A stretch of DNA of 64,000 bases, taken from Ilyobacter_A sp963675185. Lineage in GTDB: Bacteria > Fusobacteriota > Fusobacteriia > Fusobacteriales > Fusobacteriaceae. The DNA lies in the NCBI GenBank assembly GCA_963675185.2, contig CAXXOH010000001.1, positions 124,001 through 188,000 of the forward strand, in the 5' to 3' direction. The position numbers and the translations under genes are program-made. The stretch's first letter is position 1, and every line of letters begins with the position of its first letter. A model generated the notes under the pieces. That model saw nothing but the letters and a program-made list of their open reading frames with translations. It was not told the origin of the DNA and made no database searches. Shown here piece by piece: positions 1 to 8,685 of this stretch.

Positions 1-88
1 TTAGATTTACTTCTAAATTCTGCAGCACTTTTAATACGACTTCCCTTGCGAAAACCCAAAATTTTTCCGCTTCAATTCTTTTTTGCAT
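1..88 (-). CDS. 5' end of an unidentified gene, cut by the window edge
   Basis: An ATG at 88 (minus strand) follows a GGAGGG ribosome-binding site and opens a frame of 29 codons that runs off the window without a stop. The peptide begins MQKRIEAEKFWVFAREVV and looks helical and charged. I do not recognise the family from so little sequence. It is divergent from the cysteine desulfurase gene. Confidence 0.45.
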   Translation of the reverse strand, partial: MQKRIEAEKFWVFAREVVLKVLQNLEVNL

Positions 89-253
89 ACATCCCTCCAG
101 TAAATGATTTTATTAGATGCATATTATATCACACTTTGATTCAAATTAATAGTTTCTCAAAGCTTAAAAATAGATTTCGAAGCTGGCTATAACTCGAAAG
201 AAATGATAAGGTGGTGGCATTAAGAAAAAGTAAGATAAATAAGGGGCTTAAAA

Positions 254-282
254 TTGACTTATTTAGTAAATTTTGATATAAT
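254..282 (+). promoter_or_regulatory. Sigma-70-type promoter for nifS-mnmA
   Basis: TTGACT and TATAAT are separated by exactly 17 bases, about 45 bases before the nifS start codon. The spacing and the near-consensus boxes make this a good housekeeping promoter. Start-site mapping was not available. Confidence 0.6.
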
Positions 283-326
283 TTTTTATAAAAAAATGCT
301 TAGTTGAGAAAAAATGGAGGCAGGCC

Positions 327-1478
327 ATGAGAGAAATTTATTTAGATAATAATGCCACCACAGCAATGGACAAAAGGGTGATAGACAGCCTTACGCCACT
401 TTTATCAGAGGTCTATGGCAACCCGTCAAGCGTACACAGGTTCGGTCAGGCAAGTAAGAAAGTCTTGGAAGAGTCCAGGGACACCATTTGCGGGCTGCTG
501 GGGATAAAAAACCGTGAGTTGGGATACACATCTTGCGGCAGTGAGTCCAACAACCTTGCGATAAAAGGTGTAGCAAGGGCGATGTCTGCCAAGGGGAAGC
601 ATCTAATAACATCTAAAATAGAGCATTCGTCTGTTATAAAGACGATGGAAGCCTTGGAAAGAGACGGATATGAGGTAAGCTATATCGGGGTGGACGAAAA
701 GGGAAGGGTAAACCTACATGAGCTGGAGGAAGCTGTCAGGGAGGACACTGTACTTATATCCATTATGCACTCAAACAACGAAATAGGGACAATTCAGCCT
801 ATAAAAAATATCTCCAAAATAGCTAGAAAAAATGATATAATATTTCATGTTGACGCCGTGCAAAGCATTGGGAAAATGAAGGTAGATGTGGACGAGCTCG
901 GCATAGACCTTATGTCTTTCGCTGCCCACAAATTTTATGGGCCAAAAGGAGTAGGGGGTCTGTATATAAGGGACGGCATTACAGTGGAAAAACTTATAAA
1001 CGGGGGATTCCAGGAGAGAAACAGGAGGGCTGGGACCGAAAATATAGTATCGATACATGGGATGGCTAAGGCCATGGAGCTTGCTTACTCCAATCTCTAC
1101 CACGAGTGGGAGAGAGAAAAGGAGCTTAGAGACTACCTGGAAAAGCAGGTTCTTGAAAGCTTATACGGAGTGAATGTAAACGGAGATACAGAGAACAGGT
1201 TATGCAACACCAGCAGCCTGACCGTAGAAGGTGTAGGCGCAGAAGAACTACTTTTCATGCTAGATATGAACGGCGTGGCAGTTAGTGCCGGCTCTGCATG
1301 TGCTTCTGGCAGCCTGAAACCATCTCATGTCCTAGAGGCCATAGGTCTTGATGAAAAGAGAGGGAAATCCACTTTAAGGATAAGCGTCGGGAGATTCATT
1401 AGTGTAGAAGATGTGGACTATTTCTTAGACGTCTTCAAGACAGTTGTGGAACGCGGAAGGCGCCTGGCATCGCTGTAA
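327..1478 (+). CDS. nifS: Cysteine desulfurase (NifS/IscS type, group I)
   Basis: PLP enzyme that takes sulfur from L-cysteine and holds it as a persulfide for Fe-S cluster or thio-tRNA synthesis. At 383 aa it has the usual family length. Lys202, in an SFAAHKFYG motif, is the expected PLP lysine. Cys325, in SAGSACASGSLKPSH, is the expected persulfide cysteine in a group I loop. The start follows GGAGG at a good distance. The next gene, in the same direction with no clear terminator between, is mnmA. As with YrvO-MnmA in Bacillus, this copy may therefore serve tRNA thiolation. No iscU or nifU lies nearby, so the dedicated role is inferred from context. Confidence 0.93.
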   Translation: MREIYLDNNATTAMDKRVIDSLTPLLSEVYGNPSSVHRFGQASKKVLEESRDTICGLLGIKNRELGYTSCGSESNNLAIKGVARAMSAKGKHLITSKIEHSSVIKTMEALERDGYEVSYIGVDEKGRVNLHELEEAVREDTVLISIMHSNNEIGTIQPIKNISKIARKNDIIFHVDAVQSIGKMKVDVDELGIDLMSFAAHKFYGPKGVGGLYIRDGITVEKLINGGFQERNRRAGTENIVSIHGMAKAMELAYSNLYHEWEREKELRDYLEKQVLESLYGVNVNGDTENRLCNTSSLTVEGVGAEELLFMLDMNGVAVSAGSACASGSLKPSHVLEAIGLDEKRGKSTLRISVGRFISVEDVDYFLDVFKTVVERGRRLASL

Positions 1479-1582
1479 AACTATATGCAGGATTTTAATT
1501 TTAAATTTAATATATAAAATATCATCCGACGGTTTGGGCAATTCGGGTGGGGTAAAATTATAGGAAAGGGAGTAGGTGTAGA

Positions 1583-2710
1583 ATGGAAAAATTAGAGCAA
1601 TTCAAGGACCTGCTCGAGTACAAAGAAGAAAATTCTAAGACTACGGTTGCTGTGGGAATGAGCGGAGGAGTAGACAGCTCGGCGGTTGCATACCTGCTTA
1701 AAAGACAGGGATATAACGTGATAGGAATAACGATGAAGCATTGGAGCGCTATGGACGACTATGCCGAATCTGATTCTAAGACCTGTTGCTCTCTTGATGA
1801 CATCTACGACGCCAAGAGGGTGTGCGACGACCTGGGGATACCGCATTATGTGGTGAACCTGGAAGAGCAGTTTAAAGAGGTGGTTGTGGGCTACTTCGTA
1901 GACGAGTACTCAAAAGGCAGAACGCCAAACCCTTGCATGGTTTGCAATAGGTACATAAAATTAGGTGAACTTATAGATTTTGCAAAAAATATGGGGGCCG
2001 ATTACCTGGCCACTGGGCACTATGCCCAGATAAAAAATGGGCAACTATACATAGGTGATGACCCTAAAAAAGACCAAGTATACTTTTTGTCTCAGGTGAA
2101 AAGAGAGTATATAAAACACCTTATGTTTCCTTTAGGGAAACTGGAAAAAACTCAGGTTAGAGAGCTGGCAAAGGAGCTCGGAGTAAGGGTTTATGCCAAG
2201 AAGGATAGCCAGGAGATATGTTTTGTGGAGGACGGCAAAACAAAGGAGTTCCTCGTAGACATGACTAAAGGGAAAATACTTAATCCAGGAAACATAGTAA
2301 ATGAGAATGGAACCATAGTTGGCAAGCACGAAGGCCTAGCTTTTTACACCATAGGCCAGAGAAAGGGTCTTGGGATAGCGCATCCGACGCCTCTATACGT
2401 ATTGGGTATAGACACCGAAAAGAATGACTTGCTAGTAGGAGGTAACGAAAGTTTGTTTAAAGACAGCCTCACGGCAGACAAACTCAATGTGTTAGCTTAT
2501 GACAGGGCGGAAGAACTTGACGGTTTAAACTGTATGGCCAAGACCAGGTCAAGGGACCTTATGCACATGTGCAGGGTGGAGTTAATCGGAGATGACGAGA
2601 TAAGGGTTATATTCACAGAGGATAAAGTAAGGGCGGTAACCCCAGGTCAAGGGGTAGTATTGTACGGGTTTGACGGTAAGGTGCTGGCAAGTGCCTTTAT
2701 AAAATCATAG
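1583..2710 (+). CDS. mnmA: tRNA-specific 2-thiouridylase MnmA
   Basis: Makes 2-thiouridine at the wobble position of tRNA Lys, Glu and Gln, using ATP and sulfur relayed from a cysteine desulfurase. The 375 aa protein has the PP-loop SGGVDSS at residues 26-33. The two expected catalytic cysteines are present: Cys118 in TPNPCMVCN and Cys213 in SQEICFVEDG. ATGHYA and KDQVYFLSQ motifs are also present. The start is preceded by a GGGAG site. It is the second gene of a likely two-gene unit with the desulfurase. The window's tRNA array includes Lys-TTT and two Glu-TTC, which are substrates. Confidence 0.95.
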   Translation: MEKLEQFKDLLEYKEENSKTTVAVGMSGGVDSSAVAYLLKRQGYNVIGITMKHWSAMDDYAESDSKTCCSLDDIYDAKRVCDDLGIPHYVVNLEEQFKEVVVGYFVDEYSKGRTPNPCMVCNRYIKLGELIDFAKNMGADYLATGHYAQIKNGQLYIGDDPKKDQVYFLSQVKREYIKHLMFPLGKLEKTQVRELAKELGVRVYAKKDSQEICFVEDGKTKEFLVDMTKGKILNPGNIVNENGTIVGKHEGLAFYTIGQRKGLGIAHPTPLYVLGIDTEKNDLLVGGNESLFKDSLTADKLNVLAYDRAEELDGLNCMAKTRSRDLMHMCRVELIGDDEIRVIFTEDKVRAVTPGQGVVLYGFDGKVLASAFIKS

Positions 2711-2735
2711 GGTACGAAGTGCCCTTTAATTTTTG
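2709..2735 (+). terminator. Intrinsic terminator after mnmA
   Basis: A 7-bp stem (AGGGTAC/GTGCCCT, one G-U pair) is followed by TTAATTTTT. It overlaps the mnmA stop codon. Confidence 0.6.
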
Positions 2736-2760
2736 GAGACTTTGTTACAAAATTCTCTTA

Positions 2761-3132
2761 AGTTAACTCAAGTTGCTACTTAATTAAATAAGCGATTAAT
2801 TACTGAGTTTATCTACAATAGCTTTTTTCGACCACAGAGTTTCACAGAGCTTTTAAATATGAGTTTCACAGAAAAAACAACCTAAAATAAAAATAATTTT
2901 TTGTCACGAATTTTCACGGATCACACGAATCGATTAAAATCTCTAGGCTATGCTTTATTTGCATATCTTTGTTTATTTTTTCTCTGCGAAACTCTTTATT
3001 CTCCTCTGTGTCACTCTGTGACCTAAATATCTTTTATTAGTGTCCATTCGTGCGATTCGTGACTAAAACAGATATTTTTCATTTTTATGACTTTAGATAA
3101 AGTTTAGATACAACTAGCAACTTAGGTTAAGT
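2761..3132. repeat. MITE-like repeat element, copy 1
   Basis: A non-coding block of about 370 bp with imperfect terminal inverted repeats: AGTTAACTCAAGTTGCTACT on the left, and on the right a sequence whose reverse complement is AACTTAACCTAAGTTGCTAG. Inside are CACAGAG/CTCTGTG motifs and a CACGAAT/ATTCGTG pair. A second, shorter copy lies at 12030-12368. Copy 1 has an extra block around 2831-2882 rich in CACAGAG. Neither copy has a plausible ORF, so a transposase supplied in trans would be needed. The right end stops about 28 bases before the hydE start. Confidence 0.7.
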
Positions 3133-3160
3133 TATTATATTTAAAAAAAGGATGGAGTGT

Positions 3161-4246
3161 ATGAAGCTAGAAACCGTATTATTAAAAGAAAAACTTAATA
3201 GAAATGATCTTACTTATCTTTTGAACTTGGAAAAAGAGGAAGAACTTGAAAAGCTTTTTGCCAGAGCATACGAGGTAAAAAGCGACTACATAGGTAAAAA
3301 GGTATACTACAGGGGGCTCATAGAGTTTTCTAATAAATGCATAAAAGACTGTTTTTATTGTGGAATAAGAAGAGACAACAGTGAGGTGGAAAGGTTTGAC
3401 ATGACCGAGGAACAGGTCATAGAACAGGCAAAGTGGGCTTATGAAAACAATTACGGATCCCTTGCATTGCAATCTGGGGAAAGACAGGATACCGAGTACA
3501 TACAGTTTGTAAACAATATACTAGAGAAGATAAAGGAACTATCAGGCGGAAAGCTAGGGATAACCCTTTCTTTGGGGGAACAGAGCTACGAAACATATAA
3601 AAAGTGGTACGAGTTAGGCGCCCACAGATACTTATTGAGGATAGAAAGCTCCAACAGGGAAATATACAGCAAATTACACCCAGAAGATGAGCTGCACAGC
3701 TTCGAAAAAAGGGTGGAATGCCTCAGGATGTTAAAGAATATAGGTTATCAAGTCGGTACCGGTGTTATGATAGGACTTCCAGGTCAAACTGTTGAAGATT
3801 TAGCCGACGATATACTATTTTATGAAAAAATGGACATAGACATGATAGGGATGGGCCCTTATATTCCTCATGACGACACTCCTATGGGAAGAGGTATCGC
3901 AGACAGCAAGGAAGAGAGCGACAGAAAATTCAAACTTGGTTTAAAGATGATAGCTGTGGCAAGAATTTATTTGAAGGATGTAAATATAGCGGCAACAACT
4001 GCACTTCAGGCAATAAACCCTCTTGGGAGAGAAAAGGGTCTGAAGGCCGGGGCAAACATACTCATGCCGATAATAACTGTGGATGAACACAGAGCGAAGT
4101 ACCAGCTGTACAACAATAAGCCGTGTATAGATGATAATGCTGACAAGTGTAAGAACTGCCTTGCTGGAAGAGTGACGAGCGTAGGAGACGAGATAATGTA
4201 TGGAGAGTGGGGAGATTCACCTCATTACTACAAAAAAAAGGGGTAG
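3161..4246 (+). CDS. hydE: [FeFe]-hydrogenase maturase HydE (radical SAM)
   Basis: Radical SAM enzyme for assembly of the diiron subcluster of the [FeFe]-hydrogenase H-cluster. The CxxxCxxC motif binding the SAM [4Fe-4S] cluster is Cys60, Cys64 and Cys67. A C-terminal C-x7-C-x2-C set (CIDDNADKCKNC) matches the second cluster site described in some HydE proteins. The start chosen is the second ATG, because the GGATGGAG ribosome site overlaps the first one at 3152. No hydF, hydG or hydrogenase gene is in the window. A BioB-family relative is the alternative, but the C-terminal cysteines favour HydE. Confidence 0.88.
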   Translation: MKLETVLLKEKLNRNDLTYLLNLEKEEELEKLFARAYEVKSDYIGKKVYYRGLIEFSNKCIKDCFYCGIRRDNSEVERFDMTEEQVIEQAKWAYENNYGSLALQSGERQDTEYIQFVNNILEKIKELSGGKLGITLSLGEQSYETYKKWYELGAHRYLLRIESSNREIYSKLHPEDELHSFEKRVECLRMLKNIGYQVGTGVMIGLPGQTVEDLADDILFYEKMDIDMIGMGPYIPHDDTPMGRGIADSKEESDRKFKLGLKMIAVARIYLKDVNIAATTALQAINPLGREKGLKAGANILMPIITVDEHRAKYQLYNNKPCIDDNADKCKNCLAGRVTSVGDEIMYGEWGDSPHYYKKKG

Positions 4247-4250
4247 CTTA

Positions 4251-4278
4251 AAGGCAATACAGGGGTATTGCCTTTTTT
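4251..4278 (+). terminator. Intrinsic terminator after hydE
   Basis: GGCAATAC and GTATTGCC form a stem with an AGGG loop region, followed by TTTTTT. Confidence 0.85.
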
Positions 4279-4324
4279 GATTTTATGGTGTAAAATTGGT
4301 TGACATGCTGAACGGAGGTATAAA

Positions 4325-4615
4325 ATGGATTTAGAAAAACTAAATAGAAGAGTGGAAGTTATAGGGGCAAAATTGCAGGAGTTATCTTCAGTAGACCTTA
4401 TGGATGATCTCAAGGAACTTGTAGAAGATAGGACTGATATAGGGGAAAAAATACTGGAAAATAAGCTGAAAAATATAGAGTACACATACGTAGAAGAAAA
4501 GTACGTGGGCTTTTTATTAGATGATGTACAGGTTGGTTTTGTTTTCGAATACGGTGAAGACGAAGATGGACCTTATTATGATATAATTGCTGAGATAATA
4601 AATTTAAACAACTAG
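4325..4615 (+). CDS. Small protein of unknown function (96 aa)
   Basis: An ACGGAGG site precedes the ATG, and terminators bound the gene on both sides, so it is probably monocistronic. The product is acidic. Residues 1-50 look helical and rich in Leu, Glu and Lys, possibly a short coiled coil. The C-terminal half alternates hydrophobic and polar residues, consistent with beta strands, and ends in acidic GEDEDGPYYD. There are no cysteines, signal peptide or membrane segment. I do not recognise the family. Confidence 0.7.
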   Translation: MDLEKLNRRVEVIGAKLQELSSVDLMDDLKELVEDRTDIGEKILENKLKNIEYTYVEEKYVGFLLDDVQVGFVFEYGEDEDGPYYDIIAEIINLNN

Positions 4616-4648
4616 GAAAAATATTATTTGCCTAGTAAGTTATTAAAA

Positions 4649-4672
4649 GAGGGGCTTTGGCCCTTTTTTTAG
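4649..4672 (+). terminator. Intrinsic terminator between the 96-aa gene and the MATE gene
   Basis: GGGGC and GCCC pair around a TTTG loop and are followed by a run of seven T. Confidence 0.7.
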
Positions 4673-4688
4673 TTTGGGAGGGAAGGCT

Positions 4689-6038
4689 ATGAGTAGTATA
4701 GACTTGACCAAAGGTAGTTTGGGTAAACATATAAAAAGGATAGCCATACCATCAAGCGTAGGCTTTTTATTTATGACCTTATTCAATGTTGTAGATACCA
4801 TATATACAGGATTTATATCGACAGAGGCTGTGGCCGGGATCTCCCTGTCTTTTCCGATATTTTTTATGTTGATATCCTTGGGGACAGGTTTTAGTACAGG
4901 CCTTACGGCGCTTATATCCCACTCGATAGGGGCAAAAAAACCACAAAAAGGCTGGGAATATGCTTATGATGCATTTAAGATAAACTTGCTTATAATTTTA
5001 ATTACAACTATTTTAGGGGTAAAAGTTACGCCTTATATTTTCAGACTTATGAATGCAAGTGGAGCAGCGTACGATTATGGCGTTACCTATATAGTTGTAA
5101 TACTTTATGGGTCGTTCTTTTTCATAATAAATGCTTTTTTAAGGGGAATATTGGCTGCTGAAGGGGACACAAGTTCCTATAGGGATTTTTTGATAATAGG
5201 CTTTTTCATAAATATATTTTTAGATTATCTATTTACTATTATATTTAAGTGGGGAACTTTTGGTGTGGCATTTGCCACAGTTGTAATACAGGTGTTTGGC
5301 GGCGTTTATCTTATTTATAAATTAAAAAAGTCAAAATTGATGAAATATTTTTCTGTAGATGTGTTTAAAAAAGAGGAAAAACTTTATTTGGAGATATTGA
5401 AGCAGGGGATACCGTCTAGCCTAAACATGATGACTATAGCATTGGGAACCTTTGTCATAAATTATTTTGTTACAAGGCATGGCGGCTCCCAGGCCATGGC
5501 TGCATATGGAATGGCCATGAGGGTGGAGCAGCTCATGTTGCTCCCAACCATAGGAATAAATATAGCGGTACTTACCATAGTCGGGCAAAATTTTGGAGCC
5601 TTAAATTTTGAAAGAATACATAAGGTCTATAGCAAAAGTCTTGCATATGGCATATTTATCATGACCTTTGCCATGTTTATTATCTTCCCTTTTGCGAGGT
5701 ATTTTATGTACATATTTTCTAGGGAAAAGTATGTGGTGGAATATGGTGTGCAGTATCTCAGGATAGAGAGCTTTACTTTTAATACCTATGTTTTTTTAAA
5801 TGTTGCCCTTGCAGTTTTGCAGGGGTTGAAAAAACCGGGTTTTTCACTTGTAATAGGCATTTACAGGCAATTTGTTTTACCGGTTGTTATTTTCTACCTG
5901 TTTGCGGATGTAATGGGGCTAGGCGTAAAGGGTGTTTGGTATGGCATACTCGTGATAAATTGGTCAGCGGTATTGATTACCCTGAGGTATTTAAAAGTCC
6001 AACTCGCGAAGGTAGAAGAAGGTATGTACAAAAGCTAA
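4689..6038 (+). CDS. MATE family efflux transporter
   Basis: Cytoplasmic-membrane, cation-coupled multidrug or toxin exporter of the MATE/NorM-DinF superfamily. The 449 aa protein shows about twelve hydrophobic segments in two similar halves, with GxGFSTGLTALIS-like and GQNFGA-like loop motifs at equivalent positions of each half. I chose the ATG at 4689 over the TTG at 4674, because GGGAGGG lies between them at the right distance. The substrate cannot be told from sequence, and no regulator is adjacent. Terminators lie on both sides. Confidence 0.9.
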   Translation: MSSIDLTKGSLGKHIKRIAIPSSVGFLFMTLFNVVDTIYTGFISTEAVAGISLSFPIFFMLISLGTGFSTGLTALISHSIGAKKPQKGWEYAYDAFKINLLIILITTILGVKVTPYIFRLMNASGAAYDYGVTYIVVILYGSFFFIINAFLRGILAAEGDTSSYRDFLIIGFFINIFLDYLFTIIFKWGTFGVAFATVVIQVFGGVYLIYKLKKSKLMKYFSVDVFKKEEKLYLEILKQGIPSSLNMMTIALGTFVINYFVTRHGGSQAMAAYGMAMRVEQLMLLPTIGINIAVLTIVGQNFGALNFERIHKVYSKSLAYGIFIMTFAMFIIFPFARYFMYIFSREKYVVEYGVQYLRIESFTFNTYVFLNVALAVLQGLKKPGFSLVIGIYRQFVLPVVIFYLFADVMGLGVKGVWYGILVINWSAVLITLRYLKVQLAKVEEGMYKS

Positions 6039-6067
6039 AAAAAATGTTATAATACTTGTCATTAAAT

Positions 6068-6099
6068 AAAGGCTGTTGGACGTATTCAACAGCCTTTTT
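6068..6099 (+). terminator. Intrinsic terminator after the MATE gene
   Basis: AAAGGCTGTTG and CAACAGCCTTT pair around a loop of about eight bases, followed by T residues. Confidence 0.85.
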
Positions 6100-6171
6100 A
6101 ATCCGTAATTAAAATTAATTAATATATAAGCTAGCACTTTCTAGATGCAAAGTGTGGATAGGAGGAAAGCA

Positions 6172-7080
6172 ATGCCTATAGTTATTCCTAAAAAACTACC
6201 AGCTTTTAAAACTTTGACAAGTGAAAATATATTTGTAATTAGCGAAAACCGTTCTATACATCAGGATATAAGGCCACTCAGAATAATTATATTAAATCTC
6301 ATGCCGACAAAAGTTGAAACAGAGACCCAGCTTTTGCGTCATTTAGGAAACACGCCTTTACAGGTAGAAGTGACCCTTCTAAGTACGGAGAGTTACCAAC
6401 CAAAAAATGTGTCAGAGGAGCACCTGAGCAGCTTCTACAAGACTTTTAATGATATAAAAGATCATAAATATGACGGATTAATAATAACAGGAGCTCCTAT
6501 AGAACTGTTGGAATTCGAAGATGTGGAGTATTGGGACGAACTTACTAAGATAATGGATTATGCCAGAGAAAATGTGACGTCTACTCTATACATATGTTGG
6601 GGATCACAAGCTGGTTTATATTATCATTATGGGGTTCCAAAATATCAATTGGATAAAAAAATGTTTGGAGTTTTTAGTCACACGATCAACAATAAAGAGG
6701 CGAAAATTGTAAGAGGATTTGACGAGGAATACTATGTGCCTCACTCTAGGCATACAGAGGTCCGTAGGAAGGATATAGAAAATATACCGAATCTGGAGAT
6801 AATCTCGGAATCAGAAGAGTCCGGAGTCTACATGGTTGCTTCTAAAAACATGAGAGAAATCTTTGTAAGCGGGCATTCGGAATATGACAAATATACTCTT
6901 AAAAATGAATATATAAGGGATATAACAAAGGGTAAAAAGATAGATTTACCGAAACACTATTTTGAGAATAATGATCCTAATAAGGAGCCTGTTGTAAAAT
7001 GGAGGGGGCATGCCCATCTTCTATTCTCAAACTGGCTAAACTACTGCGTTTATCAGGAAACCCCTTTTAATTGGGAGTAA
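6172..7080 (+). CDS. metA: Homoserine O-acyltransferase MetA (predicted O-acetyltransferase)
   Basis: Acylates homoserine in the first committed step of methionine synthesis. The 302 aa protein starts MPIVIPKKLPA after GGAGG; the ATG at 6145 lies upstream of that site. The catalytic residues fall at the family positions: Cys142 in ICWGSQ, and His235 with Glu237 in SGHSEYD. Residue 111 is Glu. In characterised members Glu111 goes with acetyl-CoA and Gly111 with succinyl-CoA, so acetyl transfer is predicted. The short leader has no recognisable SAM riboswitch. Its terminator has been split by an insertion sequence. Confidence 0.94.
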   Translation: MPIVIPKKLPAFKTLTSENIFVISENRSIHQDIRPLRIIILNLMPTKVETETQLLRHLGNTPLQVEVTLLSTESYQPKNVSEEHLSSFYKTFNDIKDHKYDGLIITGAPIELLEFEDVEYWDELTKIMDYARENVTSTLYICWGSQAGLYYHYGVPKYQLDKKMFGVFSHTINNKEAKIVRGFDEEYYVPHSRHTEVRRKDIENIPNLEIISESEESGVYMVASKNMREIFVSGHSEYDKYTLKNEYIRDITKGKKIDLPKHYFENNDPNKEPVVKWRGHAHLLFSNWLNYCVYQETPFNWE

Positions 7081-7083
7081 AAA

Positions 7084-7097
7084 GGAAGCCTACTAGG
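7084..7097 (+). terminator. Left half of the split metA terminator
   Basis: GGAAGCCTACTAGG lies just after the metA stop. The rest of the hairpin and its T-run are 2.6 kb away at 9705-9726. Joining the halves and removing one duplicated CCTACTAGG rebuilds a GGAAGCCTA-C-TAGGCTTCC palindrome followed by eight T. Confidence 0.7.
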
Positions 7098-7143
7098 CCA
7101 TACCTATCAAGCTAAGCTTTGAATTTAATAGAATTTGTGCTAA

Positions 7144-7174
7144 AACCTTCTTCAAGGACTACTTGAAGGAGGTT
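7144..7174 (+). promoter_or_regulatory. Hairpin sequestering the Shine-Dalgarno of the outer IS transposase
   Basis: AACCTTCTTCAAG (7144-7156) pairs with CTTGAAGGAGGTT (7162-7174). The second arm contains the AAGGAGG ribosome site of the transposase start at 7181. Read-through mRNA would hide the site. T-rich sequence follows, so it may also terminate incoming transcription. The logic resembles IS10 and IS50 protection, but is inferred here. Confidence 0.55.
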
Positions 7175-7180
7175 TTTCTT

Positions 7181-7417
7181 TTGGAAAACAGACAAATCAG
7201 AACAAAATTTTTAAATTACTTTTCGGAAAAAAATATTGAACAAATTGCCAAATAAATTAAAAAATAAGTATAAAGGTGTAAACAAATCTAATCCTGCTGT
7301 TTTAAAAATAAATCTTCTCCTTGAATTATTAGATTATTCTTTTAAGAACACTGTTTTATCTACGGGAACTAAAAATGAGCAAAATTTTTCTAAATATGTC
7401 TACGATAAATTAGTTAC
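7181..7417 (+). pseudogene. IS4-family transposase, 5' remnant with internal deletion
   Basis: Starts at a TTG eight bases after GGAGG. About 24 codons (LENRQIRTKFLNYF...) run into a stop at 7253-7255. In another frame the sequence resumes as LPNKLKNKYKG and SFKNTVLSTGTKNEQNF, which corresponds to the middle of IS4 transposases. Roughly 100 codons, including the region of the first catalytic Asp, have been lost at an ATTGCCAAA junction. The frame stops abruptly at the inner IS insertion point. Confidence 0.75.
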
Positions 7418-7472
7418 TCGACTTGTGCAAATTTTTAAATCTAAATTGTTCAATATCTAATTTTTGGCGAAT

Positions 7473-8684
7473 TCAAACTGAGAACCCTAAATAATCAAGG
7501 ACTTTTTCCTCTGAATGGGTCTCTTCGTGTAATTCAATAATTAATTTTACCAATTTTGTGTTGCTGATTTTTATGAAATACTTTATTGTATCACCTAATG
7601 TATCTAATTTTAATTTGGCTTTAAATTTAATATTACATAAGAACACATAAGCTGTATATACTAACCGCCAAAATCTTTTGATACCTTTAAGAGACCTCAT
7701 TTCACAGTGATCCAATCCAAGATTTTCTTTTTGGTTCCTGTAGTTTGTCTCTATCTCCCAACGGTTTCCATAGTAAGAAATGATTTCTTTATCTGAAAGG
7801 GAAACATCTGTTGATATTATGTGTTTAGGTGATTTTTCTGGATTGAACTCATCTATCCAGCTAAGCACAACTACACAATTTTCTATACCCTTTATAGGTC
7901 CTTCATACCTGTAAGTATAGAATCTGCGACCATTAACCTTGAAAGTTTTTAGATGTTTGGGGTTTATCTGCGCTCTGAAATCAGATAGTTTTATACGGAT
8001 TCCTTGTGAATAAATAATTCTATTAGATCTTAGAGCTCCTATTACTTGATACCCTTTTGATTGGAGTTGATTTATGAATTTGTCTGAAATATACCAAGAA
8101 TCCGCCAATACATACGTTGGTTTTTCTAATTGTAGTGTATTGTCTTCAAGAAGAGATATGGCTATTTCGTGCTTAGTTTTGAACATGTTTTGTTCGCCAT
8201 CGCATAATTCTTCTTTCAGATAAACATCAAAATCAAGCGGATAAGAAATACCGCCATTTTTAATGAAGGCACTTACAATACAGTGAGCCCACTCGCTTTT
8301 TTGGGTTACATGTGAGCGAATAAATCCCATACCTTCAATTTTTTTAGAGTTTGAAGATTTTGTAATAAGAGTGTCATCTATAGAGATGAAAATTGGTTCT
8401 GAATTTTTATGTGTTTCCGATTTTATGACATCATATACAAAATTTTTCAAAGAGTTTCTGAGTTTTTCTTCATCCCAAGGTGAGTTATTGAGGAAACGAG
8501 TTGTACAGCTCCTGTTCTTAGAATTAAGAGTAAATCTATTTAAATTTGAAATATTCTTTTTTCCTTGTACGCCGATGATACCAGAAACTATACTGTTCAT
8601 ATGTTGCATTTGAGGCTTTGAAAAATTAAGATCAAGAGCCATATTGAAGTTTACAATTTCATTTAAATTAGGTATAATAAGCAT
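7473..8684 (-). CDS. Transposase, IS4 superfamily (DDE)
   Basis: Catalyses cut-and-paste transposition of the inner element. The 403 aa protein carries a DDE triad candidate: Asp in FISIDDTLI, Asp in VLADSWYIS and Glu in YYGNRWEIETNYRNQK. The last segment fits the Y-(2)-R-(3)-E-(6)-K signature. It could be assigned to an IS701- or ISPepr1-like group, which I cannot resolve without a search. No frameshift is visible, so it may be active. The start has AAGGAG at a normal distance. That site lies next to one arm of an inverted repeat that can fold over it. Confidence 0.9.
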   Translation of the reverse strand: MLIIPNLNEIVNFNMALDLNFSKPQMQHMNSIVSGIIGVQGKKNISNLNRFTLNSKNRSCTTRFLNNSPWDEEKLRNSLKNFVYDVIKSETHKNSEPIFISIDDTLITKSSNSKKIEGMGFIRSHVTQKSEWAHCIVSAFIKNGGISYPLDFDVYLKEELCDGEQNMFKTKHEIAISLLEDNTLQLEKPTYVLADSWYISDKFINQLQSKGYQVIGALRSNRIIYSQGIRIKLSDFRAQINPKHLKTFKVNGRRFYTYRYEGPIKGIENCVVVLSWIDEFNPEKSPKHIISTDVSLSDKEIISYYGNRWEIETNYRNQKENLGLDHCEMRSLKGIKRFWRLVYTAYVFLCNIKFKAKLKLDTLGDTIKYFIKISNTKLVKLIIELHEETHSEEKVLDYLGFSV

Positions 8685-8685
8685 C

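Noticed and set aside
6100..6171. SAM riboswitch or T-box before metA
   Set aside because: Only about 70 bases separate the preceding terminator from metA, with no conserved SAM or T-box motif seen.
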